Shown piece by piece: positions 43,844 through 52,274 of a stretch of 64,000 nt of DNA; position 1 is the stretch's first letter, and each line of letters starts with the position of its first letter. The translations under genes were made by a program, and so were the position numbers. Source of the DNA: Variovorax sp. 770b2 (GTDB taxonomy: Bacteria; Pseudomonadota; Gammaproteobacteria; Burkholderiales; Burkholderiaceae_C); assembly GCF_900115685.1 (NCBI RefSeq), contig NZ_FOXJ01000006.1, positions 186,001-250,000 of the forward strand, read 5' to 3'. The notes below the pieces were generated by a model. It was not told the origin of the DNA. It ran no database searches and saw only the letters and a program-made list of their open reading frames with translations.

Positions 43844-45502
43844 ATGACCGACACTGCGCAGGATTCTTTCGACGCAGTGATCATGGGAGGCGGTCTTGCC
43901 GGACTTACGCTGGCCATCCAGCTGCGCCAGCGCTTCGGCGACCTGAAGGTGCTGGTGCTGGAGCGCCGCACGCACCCGGTACCGCACGCCGCCCACAAGG
44001 TGGGGGAATCGTCGGTCGAGATCGGGGCGCACTACTTCGACACGGTGCTGGGCCTGAAGGCCCACATGGACGGGTCGCAGTTGCGCAAGTTCGGCTTTCG
44101 CTTCTTCTTCAGCGAAGGCCGCAGCGACATCGACAACGTCACCGAGATCGGCGCGAGCCGCTACCTGGCGGTGCCCAGCTACCAGATCGACCGCGGCATC
44201 TTCGAGAACTTCCTGGCCGAAGAGGCCGCCCGCTGCGGCGTGCGCTTCGTCGACAGCGCGCTGGTGCGGCGCATCGACCTCGCCGATAGCTCTGAAAATC
44301 CCGGGGCGCCGCACCGCATCGAATGGACCCGCGGCGAGGAAAGCCACGCCACCGAGGCGCGCTGGCTCATCGACGCCTGCGGCCGCGCCGGCATGCTCAA
44401 GCGCAAGCTCGGCCTGACCGAGCCCAACCCGCACGACGTCAACGCGGTGTGGTTTCGCATCGGCGAGCGCATCGCGGTGGACGACTGGAGCGACAACGCG
44501 CAATGGCGCGAGCGCTGCGATCCGCAGGCGCGCTGGCTGTCGACCAACCACTTCGTGGGCGCGGGCTACTGGGCCTGGCTGATTCCGCTGGCCTCGGGCT
44601 CGCATTCGGTGGGCATCGTGGCCGACCCGAAGCTGCATCCGCTGGACACCATCGACACCTTCGAGAAGGCGATGGCGTGGTTCGCCACCTACCAGCCGCG
44701 GCTTTTCGAGGCGCTGGATGGCAAGCGCCACCTGCTGCAGGACTTCGCGTTCCTCAAGCATTTCTCGCACGGCTGCAAGCAGGTGTTCTCGGGCGACTGC
44801 TGGGCAATGACCGGCGAGGCGGGGCTCTTTCTGGACCCCTTCTATTCGCCCGGCAGCGACTTCATCGCGATCGGCAACACCTACATCACCGACCTCGTCG
44901 CGCAGGACCGCGCAGGCCGCCCGCTGGAGGCGCGAGCCCAGGTCTACGACCAGCTCTACCACTCGTTCTACGAGAGCACGCTCGCCCTCTACCAGGACCA
45001 GTACCCGCTCTTCGGCGACCCCGAGGTGCTGCCGGTGAAGGTGATCTGGGACTACGCCTACTACTGGGGCGTGCTCGCGCAGATCTTCTTCCAGCGGCGC
45101 CTGACCGACCTGCCCGCGCTCGGCGCCCTGAAGGACGAGCTGCAACACTGCCAGCGGCTGAACGTCGCGGTGCAGCGGCTGATGCGCGACTGGTCGGCAT
45201 CCAGCGACAGGCGCAACCCGGCCGTGATGCTCGACCAGGCCGCGATGCCGTGGTTCGCCGAGCTCAACCGCAGCCTGAAGGACACGCTGGACGATGCCGG
45301 CTTCAAGGCCCGCATCCAGGATTCCACGGCCATGCTGCGGCAGTTGGCCGCCGAAATCCTGGCCCGGGCACGCGCCGCCGATCCGGACGTGGAAGCCGGC
45401 GCCCTGTGCGCGCTCCTCGAAGAGAATCTCCGGGTACCGCCCGCGGCAACAGTCCGCGACGCTATGCTTTTCGCAGCACCTCCGGTTGACACGCACGCCT
45501 GA
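43844..45502 (+). CDS. Flavin-dependent halogenase-like oxidoreductase
   Basis: The 552-residue FAD protein has GGGLAGL (15-21), VGESSVEIG (53-61), Lys82 in LRKFGFRFFF at the place of the halogenase catalytic Lys, and the halogenase fingerprint WxWxIP as WAWLIP (243-248). GEAGLFLDPFYSPGSDF (about 325-341) is the FAD-binding segment of the CmlS/tryptophan-halogenase group. Many related proteins are annotated only as NAD(P)/FAD oxidoreductases, and halogenation is not certain. It is co-transcribed with the ketosynthase pair, so a polyketide or polyene product is the likely substrate. Confidence 0.8.
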   Translation: MTDTAQDSFDAVIMGGGLAGLTLAIQLRQRFGDLKVLVLERRTHPVPHAAHKVGESSVEIGAHYFDTVLGLKAHMDGSQLRKFGFRFFFSEGRSDIDNVTEIGASRYLAVPSYQIDRGIFENFLAEEAARCGVRFVDSALVRRIDLADSSENPGAPHRIEWTRGEESHATEARWLIDACGRAGMLKRKLGLTEPNPHDVNAVWFRIGERIAVDDWSDNAQWRERCDPQARWLSTNHFVGAGYWAWLIPLASGSHSVGIVADPKLHPLDTIDTFEKAMAWFATYQPRLFEALDGKRHLLQDFAFLKHFSHGCKQVFSGDCWAMTGEAGLFLDPFYSPGSDFIAIGNTYITDLVAQDRAGRPLEARAQVYDQLYHSFYESTLALYQDQYPLFGDPEVLPVKVIWDYAYYWGVLAQIFFQRRLTDLPALGALKDELQHCQRLNVAVQRLMRDWSASSDRRNPAVMLDQAAMPWFAELNRSLKDTLDDAGFKARIQDSTAMLRQLAAEILARARAADPDVEAGALCALLEENLRVPPAATVRDAMLFAAPPVDTHA

Positions 45503-45555
45503 GGTTTACCCAACTTTACGGAGCGTTCAAGCCCGCTTGCTCCCTGTGGACGACC

Positions 45556-46278
45556 ATGAAGCGCATGAGCACCCCCCAACTCCTGATGATCGAAGACGAC
45601 GCCCGCCTGGCGCAGATGGTGGGCGAGTACCTGACGCAGTCGGGTTTCGCCTTCAACCACGCCGGTGACGGCGCGAGCGGCCTGGAGCAGTTGCAGCAGC
45701 ACGCACCCGACCTCGTGATCCTGGACCTGATGCTGCCCGACACCGACGGGCTGGAGGTCTGCCGCCGCATCCGCGCCCTGCCCGGCCCGATCTCCAAGGT
45801 GTCGGTGCTGATGCTCACCGCCAAGGGCGATCCGATGGACCGCATCATCGGCCTGGAAATCGGCGCCGACGACTACCTGCCCAAGCCCTTCGAGCCGCGC
45901 GAGCTGCTGGCGCGCATCCGCGCGGTGCTGCGCCGGCGCAGCGAGAACGCCACCGAAAGCGAAGCCTCCACCGTGATGCGCTTCGGCACGCTGGAGATCG
46001 ACCGCAACGCGCGCACCGTGTCGGTGGCCGGTGTGCTGGCGGACCTGACCTCCTACCAGTTCGACCTGCTGGTCGCGATGGCCGAGCGCGCGGGCCGCGT
46101 GCTCACGCGCGACCAGATCATGGAGGCCGTGCGCGGCCGCGAGCTCGAAGCCTTCGACCGCTCGATCGACGTGCACATGGGCCGCATCCGCGCGGCCATC
46201 GAAGTCGACGCCAAGAACCCCAAGCGCATCCTCACCGTGCGCGGCGTGGGTTATGTATTCGCCAAGCAGCAAGACTGA
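45556..46278 (+). CDS. OmpR/PhoB-family response regulator
   Basis: The 240-residue two-component regulator has a receiver domain with acidic pair Asp14/Asp15, phospho-acceptor Asp57 (VILDLML), Thr88 and Lys110 (YLPKPFEP), and a C-terminal winged HTH (about 145-235, ending LTVRGVGYVFA). Start ATG 45556; 45565 (MSTPQLL) is an alternative. The kinase gene follows 6 bp after its stop. The -35-like TTGACA at 45486-45491 lies in the 3' end of the halogenase-like gene. Confidence 0.94.
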   Translation: MKRMSTPQLLMIEDDARLAQMVGEYLTQSGFAFNHAGDGASGLEQLQQHAPDLVILDLMLPDTDGLEVCRRIRALPGPISKVSVLMLTAKGDPMDRIIGLEIGADDYLPKPFEPRELLARIRAVLRRRSENATESEASTVMRFGTLEIDRNARTVSVAGVLADLTSYQFDLLVAMAERAGRVLTRDQIMEAVRGRELEAFDRSIDVHMGRIRAAIEVDAKNPKRILTVRGVGYVFAKQQD

Positions 46279-46284
46279 CGCTTG

Positions 46285-47484
46285 ATGCTGCAAAAGCTGT
46301 ATTCCCGCCACCTCTACGTCCGCATCTGGCTCGCGGTGGTGGGTGGCGTGGTCATCCTCACGCTGATGGCCAACTGGATCGTGCGCGAGGCCGCCGAGGC
46401 CGAGCGCGAGCGCCTGGCGCCGGTGCCGCGCAACGTGGTCGTGCTCGATGCGCAGGACCGCACGATCGGCTCGGGCACCGCGCTGCGCGTGCCGGGCCAG
46501 GGACTGGAATTCGACGTGACATTGAGCGACGGCAAGGCCATCACGCTGCGCGTGGCACCGCGCGAGAGGCCCACCGGCAGCGAGGGCTTCGCGCCGTGGC
46601 GCACGCCCTTCGGGCTCGGCTGGATGATCGCGCTGGTGGGCGTGGCAGTGGCACTGGGCGTCTACCCCATCGTGCGGCGCATCACGCAGCGGCTGGAGTC
46701 GCTGCAGCGCGGCGTGCAGCGATGGGGCGAGGGCGATCTCTCGGTGCGCGTGACCGAAGAAGGGCAGGACGAAGTGGCTGATCTCTCCAAACGATTCAAC
46801 GCGTCGGCCGAACGCATCGAACAGCTGGTGCGCTCGCACAAGTCGCTGCTGGCCAACGCATCGCACGAGCTGCGCTCGCCGCTCACCCGCATCCGCATGG
46901 GTCTGGAGCTGATGGGCGAGCGACCGAGCCCGAAAGCACGCGAGGAAATCTCGCGCAACATCGGCGAACTCGACCAGTTGATCGACGAAATCCTCCTGGC
47001 CAGTCGGCTGGACGCCAGCGAGGCCGACATGGGCACCGTCGAGGCGGTCGACCTGACGGGCCTGGCCGCCGAGGAGTGCTCGCAGGTGAATGCCGAGCTC
47101 GACCTGGCCGAGGGCACCGACAACGCGGCGCTCACCGTGCCCGGCGTCTCCCGCCTCCTGCGCCGCGCGATCCGCAACCTGCTGGAGAACGCCCGCCGCT
47201 ACGGCGCCGGCGAGATCAGCGTGGAACTGGGCAGCGCCAACGGCTTTGCCACGGTGCGCGTGAACGACCGCGGCCCCGGCGTGCCGCCGGCCCTGCGCGA
47301 GCGCATCTTCGAGCCCTTCTACCGGCTCCCCGGTGCGAGCGAGCGCAACGGCGGCGTGGGCCTCGGGCTGGCGCTGGTGAAGTCGATTGCCGAGCGGCAC
47401 GGCGGCACGGTGCGCTGCGAAGACGCGCCAAAGGGCGGCGCGAGCTTCGTGATCCGCCTGCCGGTCGCAGCTCCCGCTCACTGA
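46285..47484 (+). CDS. Sensor histidine kinase (HAMP, HisKA, HATPase)
   Basis: The 399-residue membrane kinase has TM1 about 12-33, a short periplasmic domain (about 34-112), TM2 (about 113-133, WMIALVGVAVALGVYPIV), HAMP, HisKA with His194 in ASHELRSPLTRIRMG, and HATPase with N box NLLENARRYG, DRGPGVP and GVGLGLALVKS. ATG 46285 is used; a TTG sits just before it. It pairs with the response regulator at 45556-46278. The signal is unknown. Confidence 0.93.
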   Translation: MLQKLYSRHLYVRIWLAVVGGVVILTLMANWIVREAAEAERERLAPVPRNVVVLDAQDRTIGSGTALRVPGQGLEFDVTLSDGKAITLRVAPRERPTGSEGFAPWRTPFGLGWMIALVGVAVALGVYPIVRRITQRLESLQRGVQRWGEGDLSVRVTEEGQDEVADLSKRFNASAERIEQLVRSHKSLLANASHELRSPLTRIRMGLELMGERPSPKAREEISRNIGELDQLIDEILLASRLDASEADMGTVEAVDLTGLAAEECSQVNAELDLAEGTDNAALTVPGVSRLLRRAIRNLLENARRYGAGEISVELGSANGFATVRVNDRGPGVPPALRERIFEPFYRLPGASERNGGVGLGLALVKSIAERHGGTVRCEDAPKGGASFVIRLPVAAPAH

Positions 47485-47499
47485 CAATCCCGGGCTCTC

Positions 47500-47611
47500 A
47501 TTCGAGGGACGCCGCGGAACCGGCTTCGCCGGGCCGCAGGCGCCGCCCCCGGTGAGGGGGAAGGAGAAGCGACACGGAGTGCGCGAAGCCTGGGGGAGCA
47601 CCCAGCCAGTC
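47500..47611. repeat. Intergenic repeat remnant
   Basis: The gap between the kinase and the O-antigen-ligase-like gene carries gaccggcttcgccgggccgcaggcgccgcc-like sequence (47518-47550), GGTGAGGGGG and gcgcgaagcctgggggagc. It resembles widespread Comamonadaceae intergenic repeats as I recall them; a short tail similarity exists at 3310-3348. No ORF is supported here. Confidence 0.4.
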
Positions 47612-47649
47612 AGGTGGGTGCCATAAGCCCCACCTAAAATCGCGCCCCT

Positions 47650-48897
47650 ATGCAGAGATCGCACATCGTTCGGCCCGCGGCCATGTTCTGGGGGCTGGTG
47701 GTGTTCATGCCGGTCGGCGTCACCTACCTGTCGGCCATCTTGCTGTTGCTGACCATGCTGGTCGCCGGCGGGTACGGCGAGCGCTTCGCACGCCTGCGCG
47801 CCAACCCACTGTGGTGGCCGGTGGTGGCCTACCTGGGCTGGACCCTCCTCGTGCTGGCCTTCGGGCGGCACTACCCCGAGACCGGCTCCAACCTGTTCCA
47901 CGGCCTGCGCATCGGCCTCACGATCCTGATGGCGATGGCGCTCACGCGCGAAGAGGCGATCTGGGCGCTGCGCGGGTTCCTCCTGATCGCGGCGCTGAAC
48001 ATCCTGCTGATCGTTCTCTACTACGCCATCGGCTTTCCGCTCTGGTCGCCGCTGCGCGCAGTGGTGATGGAAGTGGGCAACAAGTCGATCAGCAACGCGC
48101 TGCTGTTCAGCGTGGTGGCGGCCACGGCCGCCGTGTGGGGCCTGGCGCAGATCGCTGGTCACAAGCCGCTGCGCGCCATTCCGGCCTTCGTGCTGATGCT
48201 CGGGCTGGGCTTCGTGGTCGCGCTGCCGCTGACCTCGCGCACCTCGGTGCTCGCGCTGCTGCTGGTGGTGCCGGTGGTGTGCATCCACCAGTGGCGCAAC
48301 CACCTGAAGATGCTGGTGAGCGCACTGGTGCTGGGGGCCGTGGTGCTGGGCGCCGGGCTCTACCAGTTGCCGCAGCTGCAGCACAAGGTGGAGACCGGCG
48401 TGCAGGAACTCGAGGAAGCGCAGGCCGGCGCCGTCTTCAAGGGCAGCTGGGTCATCCGCTACTACATGTACCGCGACACGGGCCTCATGATCGCCGACCG
48501 GCCGCTCACCGGCTGGGGCATCGGCGGCTGGACCGAGCAGTGGCACAAGCGCGGCCCGGCCATGTTCGCGGACTCGAACATGCCGCACAACGACTTCCTC
48601 TGGGTGGGCGCGCAGGGCGGCCTGCCCGCGCTGCTGAGCCTGCTGGCCATCATGGTGGCGGCCGTGTGGCAGGCATGGAAGCGCCCCGACATCGCGGGCC
48701 GCTATGCATTGGCAGCGACGCTGATCGCGCTGATCGCATCGAGCGTGAACTCGGCCATGCGCGATGCGCAGATCGGGCTGGCGCTGCTGTGGATCGCGAT
48801 GGTGTATCTGCGGCTCGCGCAGGAAGCGAAAGACCCCGATCCATGGCGCGACCTGCTGCCGGCACGCCGTGTGAAAGTGCTTCCCCCGACGGCATGA
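47650..48897 (+). CDS. O-antigen ligase-family (Wzy_C/WaaL-like) membrane protein
   Basis: The 415-residue protein has about ten to eleven membrane segments and a large periplasmic loop (about 240-320) containing GWGIGGWTEQW and NMPHNDFLWVGAQGGLPALL, whose His is conserved in O-antigen ligases and polymerases (Wzy_C domain). It may ligate or polymerise a surface polysaccharide, or attach glycans to protein. It stands alone, convergent with the lipoprotein gene, and no other polysaccharide genes are in the window. Confidence 0.85.
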   Translation: MQRSHIVRPAAMFWGLVVFMPVGVTYLSAILLLLTMLVAGGYGERFARLRANPLWWPVVAYLGWTLLVLAFGRHYPETGSNLFHGLRIGLTILMAMALTREEAIWALRGFLLIAALNILLIVLYYAIGFPLWSPLRAVVMEVGNKSISNALLFSVVAATAAVWGLAQIAGHKPLRAIPAFVLMLGLGFVVALPLTSRTSVLALLLVVPVVCIHQWRNHLKMLVSALVLGAVVLGAGLYQLPQLQHKVETGVQELEEAQAGAVFKGSWVIRYYMYRDTGLMIADRPLTGWGIGGWTEQWHKRGPAMFADSNMPHNDFLWVGAQGGLPALLSLLAIMVAAVWQAWKRPDIAGRYALAATLIALIASSVNSAMRDAQIGLALLWIAMVYLRLAQEAKDPDPWRDLLPARRVKVLPPTA

Positions 48898-48990
48898 AGG
48901 GACCGTGCGTCCTGCGCCTGACGGACGCAGAACGCAAGACGGCCGCACATGCCCCCCCGCGCCGCGCTGCCAGCCCACCGCTCCGGTAGG

Positions 48991-50457
48991 CTACTCGAAG
49001 CGGAAGGTCTGCTTGCGCTTGGCCGCCACCTTCACACGCTTGACGCTCCATTCCGACGCGGTGACCGTGCCGCTGTCGCCCAGCACCAGGATCGGTCCTC
49101 TGTAGTTCGCGCCGCAGACCGCGGGCGCCGAACCCGGCAAGCCGACGGTGCCGACACAGGCCGCATCGGCCGCGGCGTTGCGCGGCATGCCGCCGTCGCC
49201 GGTGATGCCGTCCATGATGCAGGCATCGGGGTACGCGGCGTAGTCGAAGCCCTCCAGCGTCTCGCTGCCGCCGTAGTTCGGGTTGACCGCCACGGTGCCC
49301 ACCGGCGTGCCTGCCGAAATGCGCCAGCCCGGAGTGGCCGGCGTGATGGCGATCGACTTGAACTCGCTGGTCGAGATTGCCGTCGAGTTCTGGATGAAGT
49401 TGTAGAAGGTGTCGAAGATCAGGATGCGCCGGCGCGCGCGCACCTGGTCCAGCGTGGCGTTGGCCGCGAGCGGTGTGGCGTCGCAATGCAGGTCCACCGT
49501 CATGTTCAGGTACGCATACGGCAGCCCGGCGCCGATGCCCGCGGCTTCGCCCTTGAGCTCGAGCTCGACCTTCTGGAGGTCATGCACCTTCACGCCCGCC
49601 AGGCCCGGCATCTGCAGGACGGCCTTGTTGCCGGTGCCGCCGCCCACGTAGGCGCCGCCCGGGTTACCGCCCGCGTCGAGCTTCATCGACAGCACCCCTG
49701 CGGTGCTGCTCAGGTGCGCCTTGTTGAGCTGCGGCTGTGCCGCGAGCTCGGCGCTCGTGAGCGTGCGCGTGATCGGCAGGTCGAAGCCATCGTCCTCGCC
49801 GGCTGCCAGCAGCGCGGCGACGATGCCATCGAGCGTGGTGTCGCCGTCGGCCAGCGACAGCGCCAGGTGTTCGAGCAGGTCGTCGTAGGCATCGCCCGCG
49901 GTGGCCTTGAATTGCGTGGTGAACGGGTTCGACGCGAACGCGCCGTAGCCCGACTCGGCCAGCAACGCGACGATGTCGGCCTGGGCCGCTTCCAGCTTCG
50001 CGGCCAGCGCCGCGAGCGCGGCGGCATCGGCCGTCTCGATGCTGCCGGGCGTCGCGCCGGCGGCGCGCGCCAGGATCAGCTCGGTCAGCGGCGTGATGTT
50101 CACGTAGCCGGCCGCGCGCAACAGCGAATGCAGTTTCTGGCCTGAGGGCAGCGAGCCGCCCGAGACCGTGACCACGCACGGGAACACCGGTGCATCGAGC
50201 TTCGTCGACCACGTGCCGCCGGCGGCCGTGGTGGCCGAGGCACCCACGCCGTTCGCGCAGCGCAGAGATACGAGGCTGCCGGCCGCCGGCGCGCCGGTGG
50301 CGGCGGTGCCCGAGACGGCAACACTCGAATCGGCGGGCGGCGGAGCGACGCCCGAGGGAATGAACGGGAAACCGCCTCCTCCTCCACCACCGCCGCCGCA
50401 ACCCGAAAGAGCGAGCACGAGCGCGCTCACGGCAAAACTACCCAAAGATTTCTTCAT
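48991..50457 (-). CDS. Poly-glycine lipoprotein of unknown function
   Basis: The 488-residue protein has a lipoprotein signal (MKKSLGSFAVSALVLALSGC; lipobox LSGC, Cys20) followed by a run of nine glycines and a Pro-rich linker. Residues 45-115 look like a small beta domain (VAVSGTAATGAPAAGSLVSL). The rest has no family I recognise; TASEWSVKRVKVAAK at the end is basic. Similar glycine-run lipoproteins are common exported proteins in Burkholderiales. Monocistronic. Confidence 0.75.
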   Translation of the reverse strand: MKKSLGSFAVSALVLALSGCGGGGGGGGGFPFIPSGVAPPPADSSVAVSGTAATGAPAAGSLVSLRCANGVGASATTAAGGTWSTKLDAPVFPCVVTVSGGSLPSGQKLHSLLRAAGYVNITPLTELILARAAGATPGSIETADAAALAALAAKLEAAQADIVALLAESGYGAFASNPFTTQFKATAGDAYDDLLEHLALSLADGDTTLDGIVAALLAAGEDDGFDLPITRTLTSAELAAQPQLNKAHLSSTAGVLSMKLDAGGNPGGAYVGGGTGNKAVLQMPGLAGVKVHDLQKVELELKGEAAGIGAGLPYAYLNMTVDLHCDATPLAANATLDQVRARRRILIFDTFYNFIQNSTAISTSEFKSIAITPATPGWRISAGTPVGTVAVNPNYGGSETLEGFDYAAYPDACIMDGITGDGGMPRNAAADAACVGTVGLPGSAPAVCGANYRGPILVLGDSGTVTASEWSVKRVKVAAKRKQTFRFE

Positions 50458-50564
50458 CGCAAATCGACTCCTATCTGGTCTGAACGCCAGTGGGTCGATG
50501 CTAGAAATGGCGCCTGTCGCGCACCATCACCGATACCGGTAGTAATGGCGCGCCGGCGCGGTGC

Positions 50565-50975
50565 TCAGCCCTTGCGCCTGGCCTCGGCCGCCGCGTGCTG
50601 CTTGCCGGCAAAGCCGACGAAGAACCAGATCACCAGCGCGTGCAGCACGCCGACGAAAAGCAGCACCAGCAAAGCCGGGCCCAGCGACAGGCCCGCCGCA
50701 CCGGCGAACAGCCCGAGCGCCACCGTCACGACCGTCTGCATCGCCATGTCGATGGCGAGCATGCCCAGCACGGCGCGCTTCTTTTCATCGGGCGTGAAGT
50801 AGCGGCCGTTCTTCTTGGCGAAGTCCATGCACACCCACGCCACGGTGCCGAGCAAGGCGGCCATGTCGCCGCCCGTGCTGGACTTGGCGCCCGCCAGATT
50901 CAGCGCGACGCCCACGGCGATCAGCAGCACGAGGTAGCCCGCGGCGAAGCGCCACAGCAGGGCTCGAAGCGTCAA
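50565..50975 (-). CDS. Small integral membrane protein (ABZJ_00895-like)
   Basis: The 136-residue protein has four predicted membrane segments (about 5-27, 35-52, 65-90 and 95-118). I place the start at TTG 50975 (MTLRALLWRFAAGY), overlapping the stop of the zinc-finger gene; the frame continues upstream as sequence antisense or out of frame to that gene. It resembles the ABZJ_00895 family of unknown function. Confidence 0.6.
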   Translation of the reverse strand: MTLRALLWRFAAGYLVLLIAVGVALNLAGAKSSTGGDMAALLGTVAWVCMDFAKKNGRYFTPDEKKRAVLGMLAIDMAMQTVVTVALGLFAGAAGLSLGPALLVLLFVGVLHALVIWFFVGFAGKQHAAAEARRKG

Positions 50976-51181
50976 TGCCGTGCCGAGACCGCTTCGCCGG
51001 CCTTCAGCCGGTACACCGTGCCGCAGTACGGGCACTTGGCTTCGCCGGTGCGCGCCACGTCCAGGTAGACCTTGGGATGGTTGTTCCAGAGCTGCATGTC
51101 CGCCTTGGGGCTGGGGCAGAACACGCCGCCCTGGTGGTTGAGCTCCTTGGCCAGGAGTTCGACGACTGCATTGGTAGACAT
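50972..51181 (-). CDS. zf-CHCC zinc-finger protein (NDUFS6-like)
   Basis: The 69-residue protein has Cys22, His35, Cys50 and Cys53 (FCPSPKADMQLWNNHPKVYL, AKCPYCGTVY), the zinc site of the zf-CHCC family related to mitochondrial complex I subunit NDUFS6. It is commonly found next to ilvE in Burkholderiales; here it follows ilvE by 5 bp. Function in bacteria is unknown. Confidence 0.88.
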   Translation of the reverse strand: MSTNAVVELLAKELNHQGGVFCPSPKADMQLWNNHPKVYLDVARTGEAKCPYCGTVYRLKAGEAVSARH

Positions 51182-51186
51182 GGGGT

Positions 51187-52140
51187 TCAGACTTTCGTGA
51201 GCCAGTGGGCGTACTTGGGGTTCTTGCCGTTCACGATGTCGAAGAAGGCAGACTGGATTTTCTCGGTGATCGGGCCGCGCGAGCCGCCGTCGCCACGGTT
51301 GCCGATCTCGATGCGGTCGAGTTCGCGAATCGGCGTCACTTCGGCGGCCGTGCCGGTGAAGAAGGCCTCGTCGGAGATGTAGACCTCGTCGCGCGTGATG
51401 CGCTTTTGCACGAGCTCGATGCCAAGGTCCTTGCAGATGTGCAGGATCGTGTTGCGCGTGATGCCGTTCAGGGCGCCGGCCGACAGGTCGGGCGTGTAGA
51501 CCACGCCGCCCTTGACCACGAAGATGTTCTCGCCCGCGCCTTCCGACACGAAACCGCTCGCGTCCAGCAGCAGCGCTTCGTCGTAGCCGTCGTCCAGCGC
51601 TTCCATGTTCGCCAGGATCGAGTTGGTGTAGTTGCTCACCGACTTGGCCTGCGTCATCGTGATGTTGACGTGGTGGCGGGTGTAGCTGGAGGTCTTCACG
51701 CGGATGCCGCGGCGCATGCCCTCTTCACCGAGGTAGGCACCCCAGGACCAGGCCGCGACCATGGCGTGGATCTTGTTGCCCTTGGGGCTCACGCCGAGCT
51801 TTTCGGAGCCGATCCAGATGAGGGGGCGCAGGTAGCAGCTTTCCAGCTTGTTCTCGCGCACGACCTGTTTTTGCGCTTCGTTCAACTGCTCCGGCGAGAA
51901 GGGGATCTTCATGCGCAGGATCTTGGCGCTGTTGAAAAGCCGCTCGGTGTGTTCGGCCAGACGGAAGATGGCGGTGCTGCCGTCCGCTGTCTTGTAGGCG
52001 CGCACGCCCTCGAAGGCGCCGCAACCGTAGTGCAGCGTGTGGCTCAGCACGTGGATCTTGGCGTCGCGCCAGTCCACGAGTTCGCCGTCCATCCAGATCT
52101 TGCCGTCACGGTCGTCCAGCGAGGGGGGGATCGAGCTCAT
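51187..52140 (-). CDS. ilvE: Branched-chain amino acid aminotransferase
   Basis: This PLP enzyme interconverts Leu/Ile/Val and their 2-oxo acids. The 317-residue class IV aminotransferase begins with HTLHYGCGAFEGVRAY (about 34-49), has the PLP Lys near 166 (TMTQAKSVSNYTNSI) and the cofactor-binding SEGAGENIFVVKGG. AGGAA lies 6-7 nt before the ATG. It is divergent from rdgC, with a TAAAAT hexamer at 52208-52203 as a possible -10. Confidence 0.96.
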   Translation of the reverse strand: MSSIPPSLDDRDGKIWMDGELVDWRDAKIHVLSHTLHYGCGAFEGVRAYKTADGSTAIFRLAEHTERLFNSAKILRMKIPFSPEQLNEAQKQVVRENKLESCYLRPLIWIGSEKLGVSPKGNKIHAMVAAWSWGAYLGEEGMRRGIRVKTSSYTRHHVNITMTQAKSVSNYTNSILANMEALDDGYDEALLLDASGFVSEGAGENIFVVKGGVVYTPDLSAGALNGITRNTILHICKDLGIELVQKRITRDEVYISDEAFFTGTAAEVTPIRELDRIEIGNRGDGGSRGPITEKIQSAFFDIVNGKNPKYAHWLTKV

Positions 52141-52274
52141 TTCCTGATTCCTTTGGGAGCGGTGTGGGGGGTGCGACAGGGGCGAAGTCGCAAAAGCTTT
52201 CGATTTTACGGCCGAGCCCGGAACGGGGTGCCCGACAATGGCCGGTTGTGCAAACCAGTGGAAAAAGGGTTTCC

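Noticed and set aside
45486..45491. TTGACA promoter for the response regulator
   Set aside because: A perfect -35 but no -10-like hexamer at proper spacing, so not listed as a promoter.
48906..48929. TGCGTCC-n10-GGACGCA hairpin between the O-antigen-ligase-like gene and the lipoprotein gene
   Set aside because: The perfect 7-bp arms have a 10-nt loop and no T-tract on either side; too weak to call a terminator.
45061..48978. Very long open frame on the minus strand (about 1305 codons)
   Set aside because: It lies antisense to the halogenase-like gene end, the two-component genes and the O-antigen-ligase gene. Its His/Arg/Gln/Ala-rich composition is typical of a GC-rich shadow frame and it has no recognisable domains.
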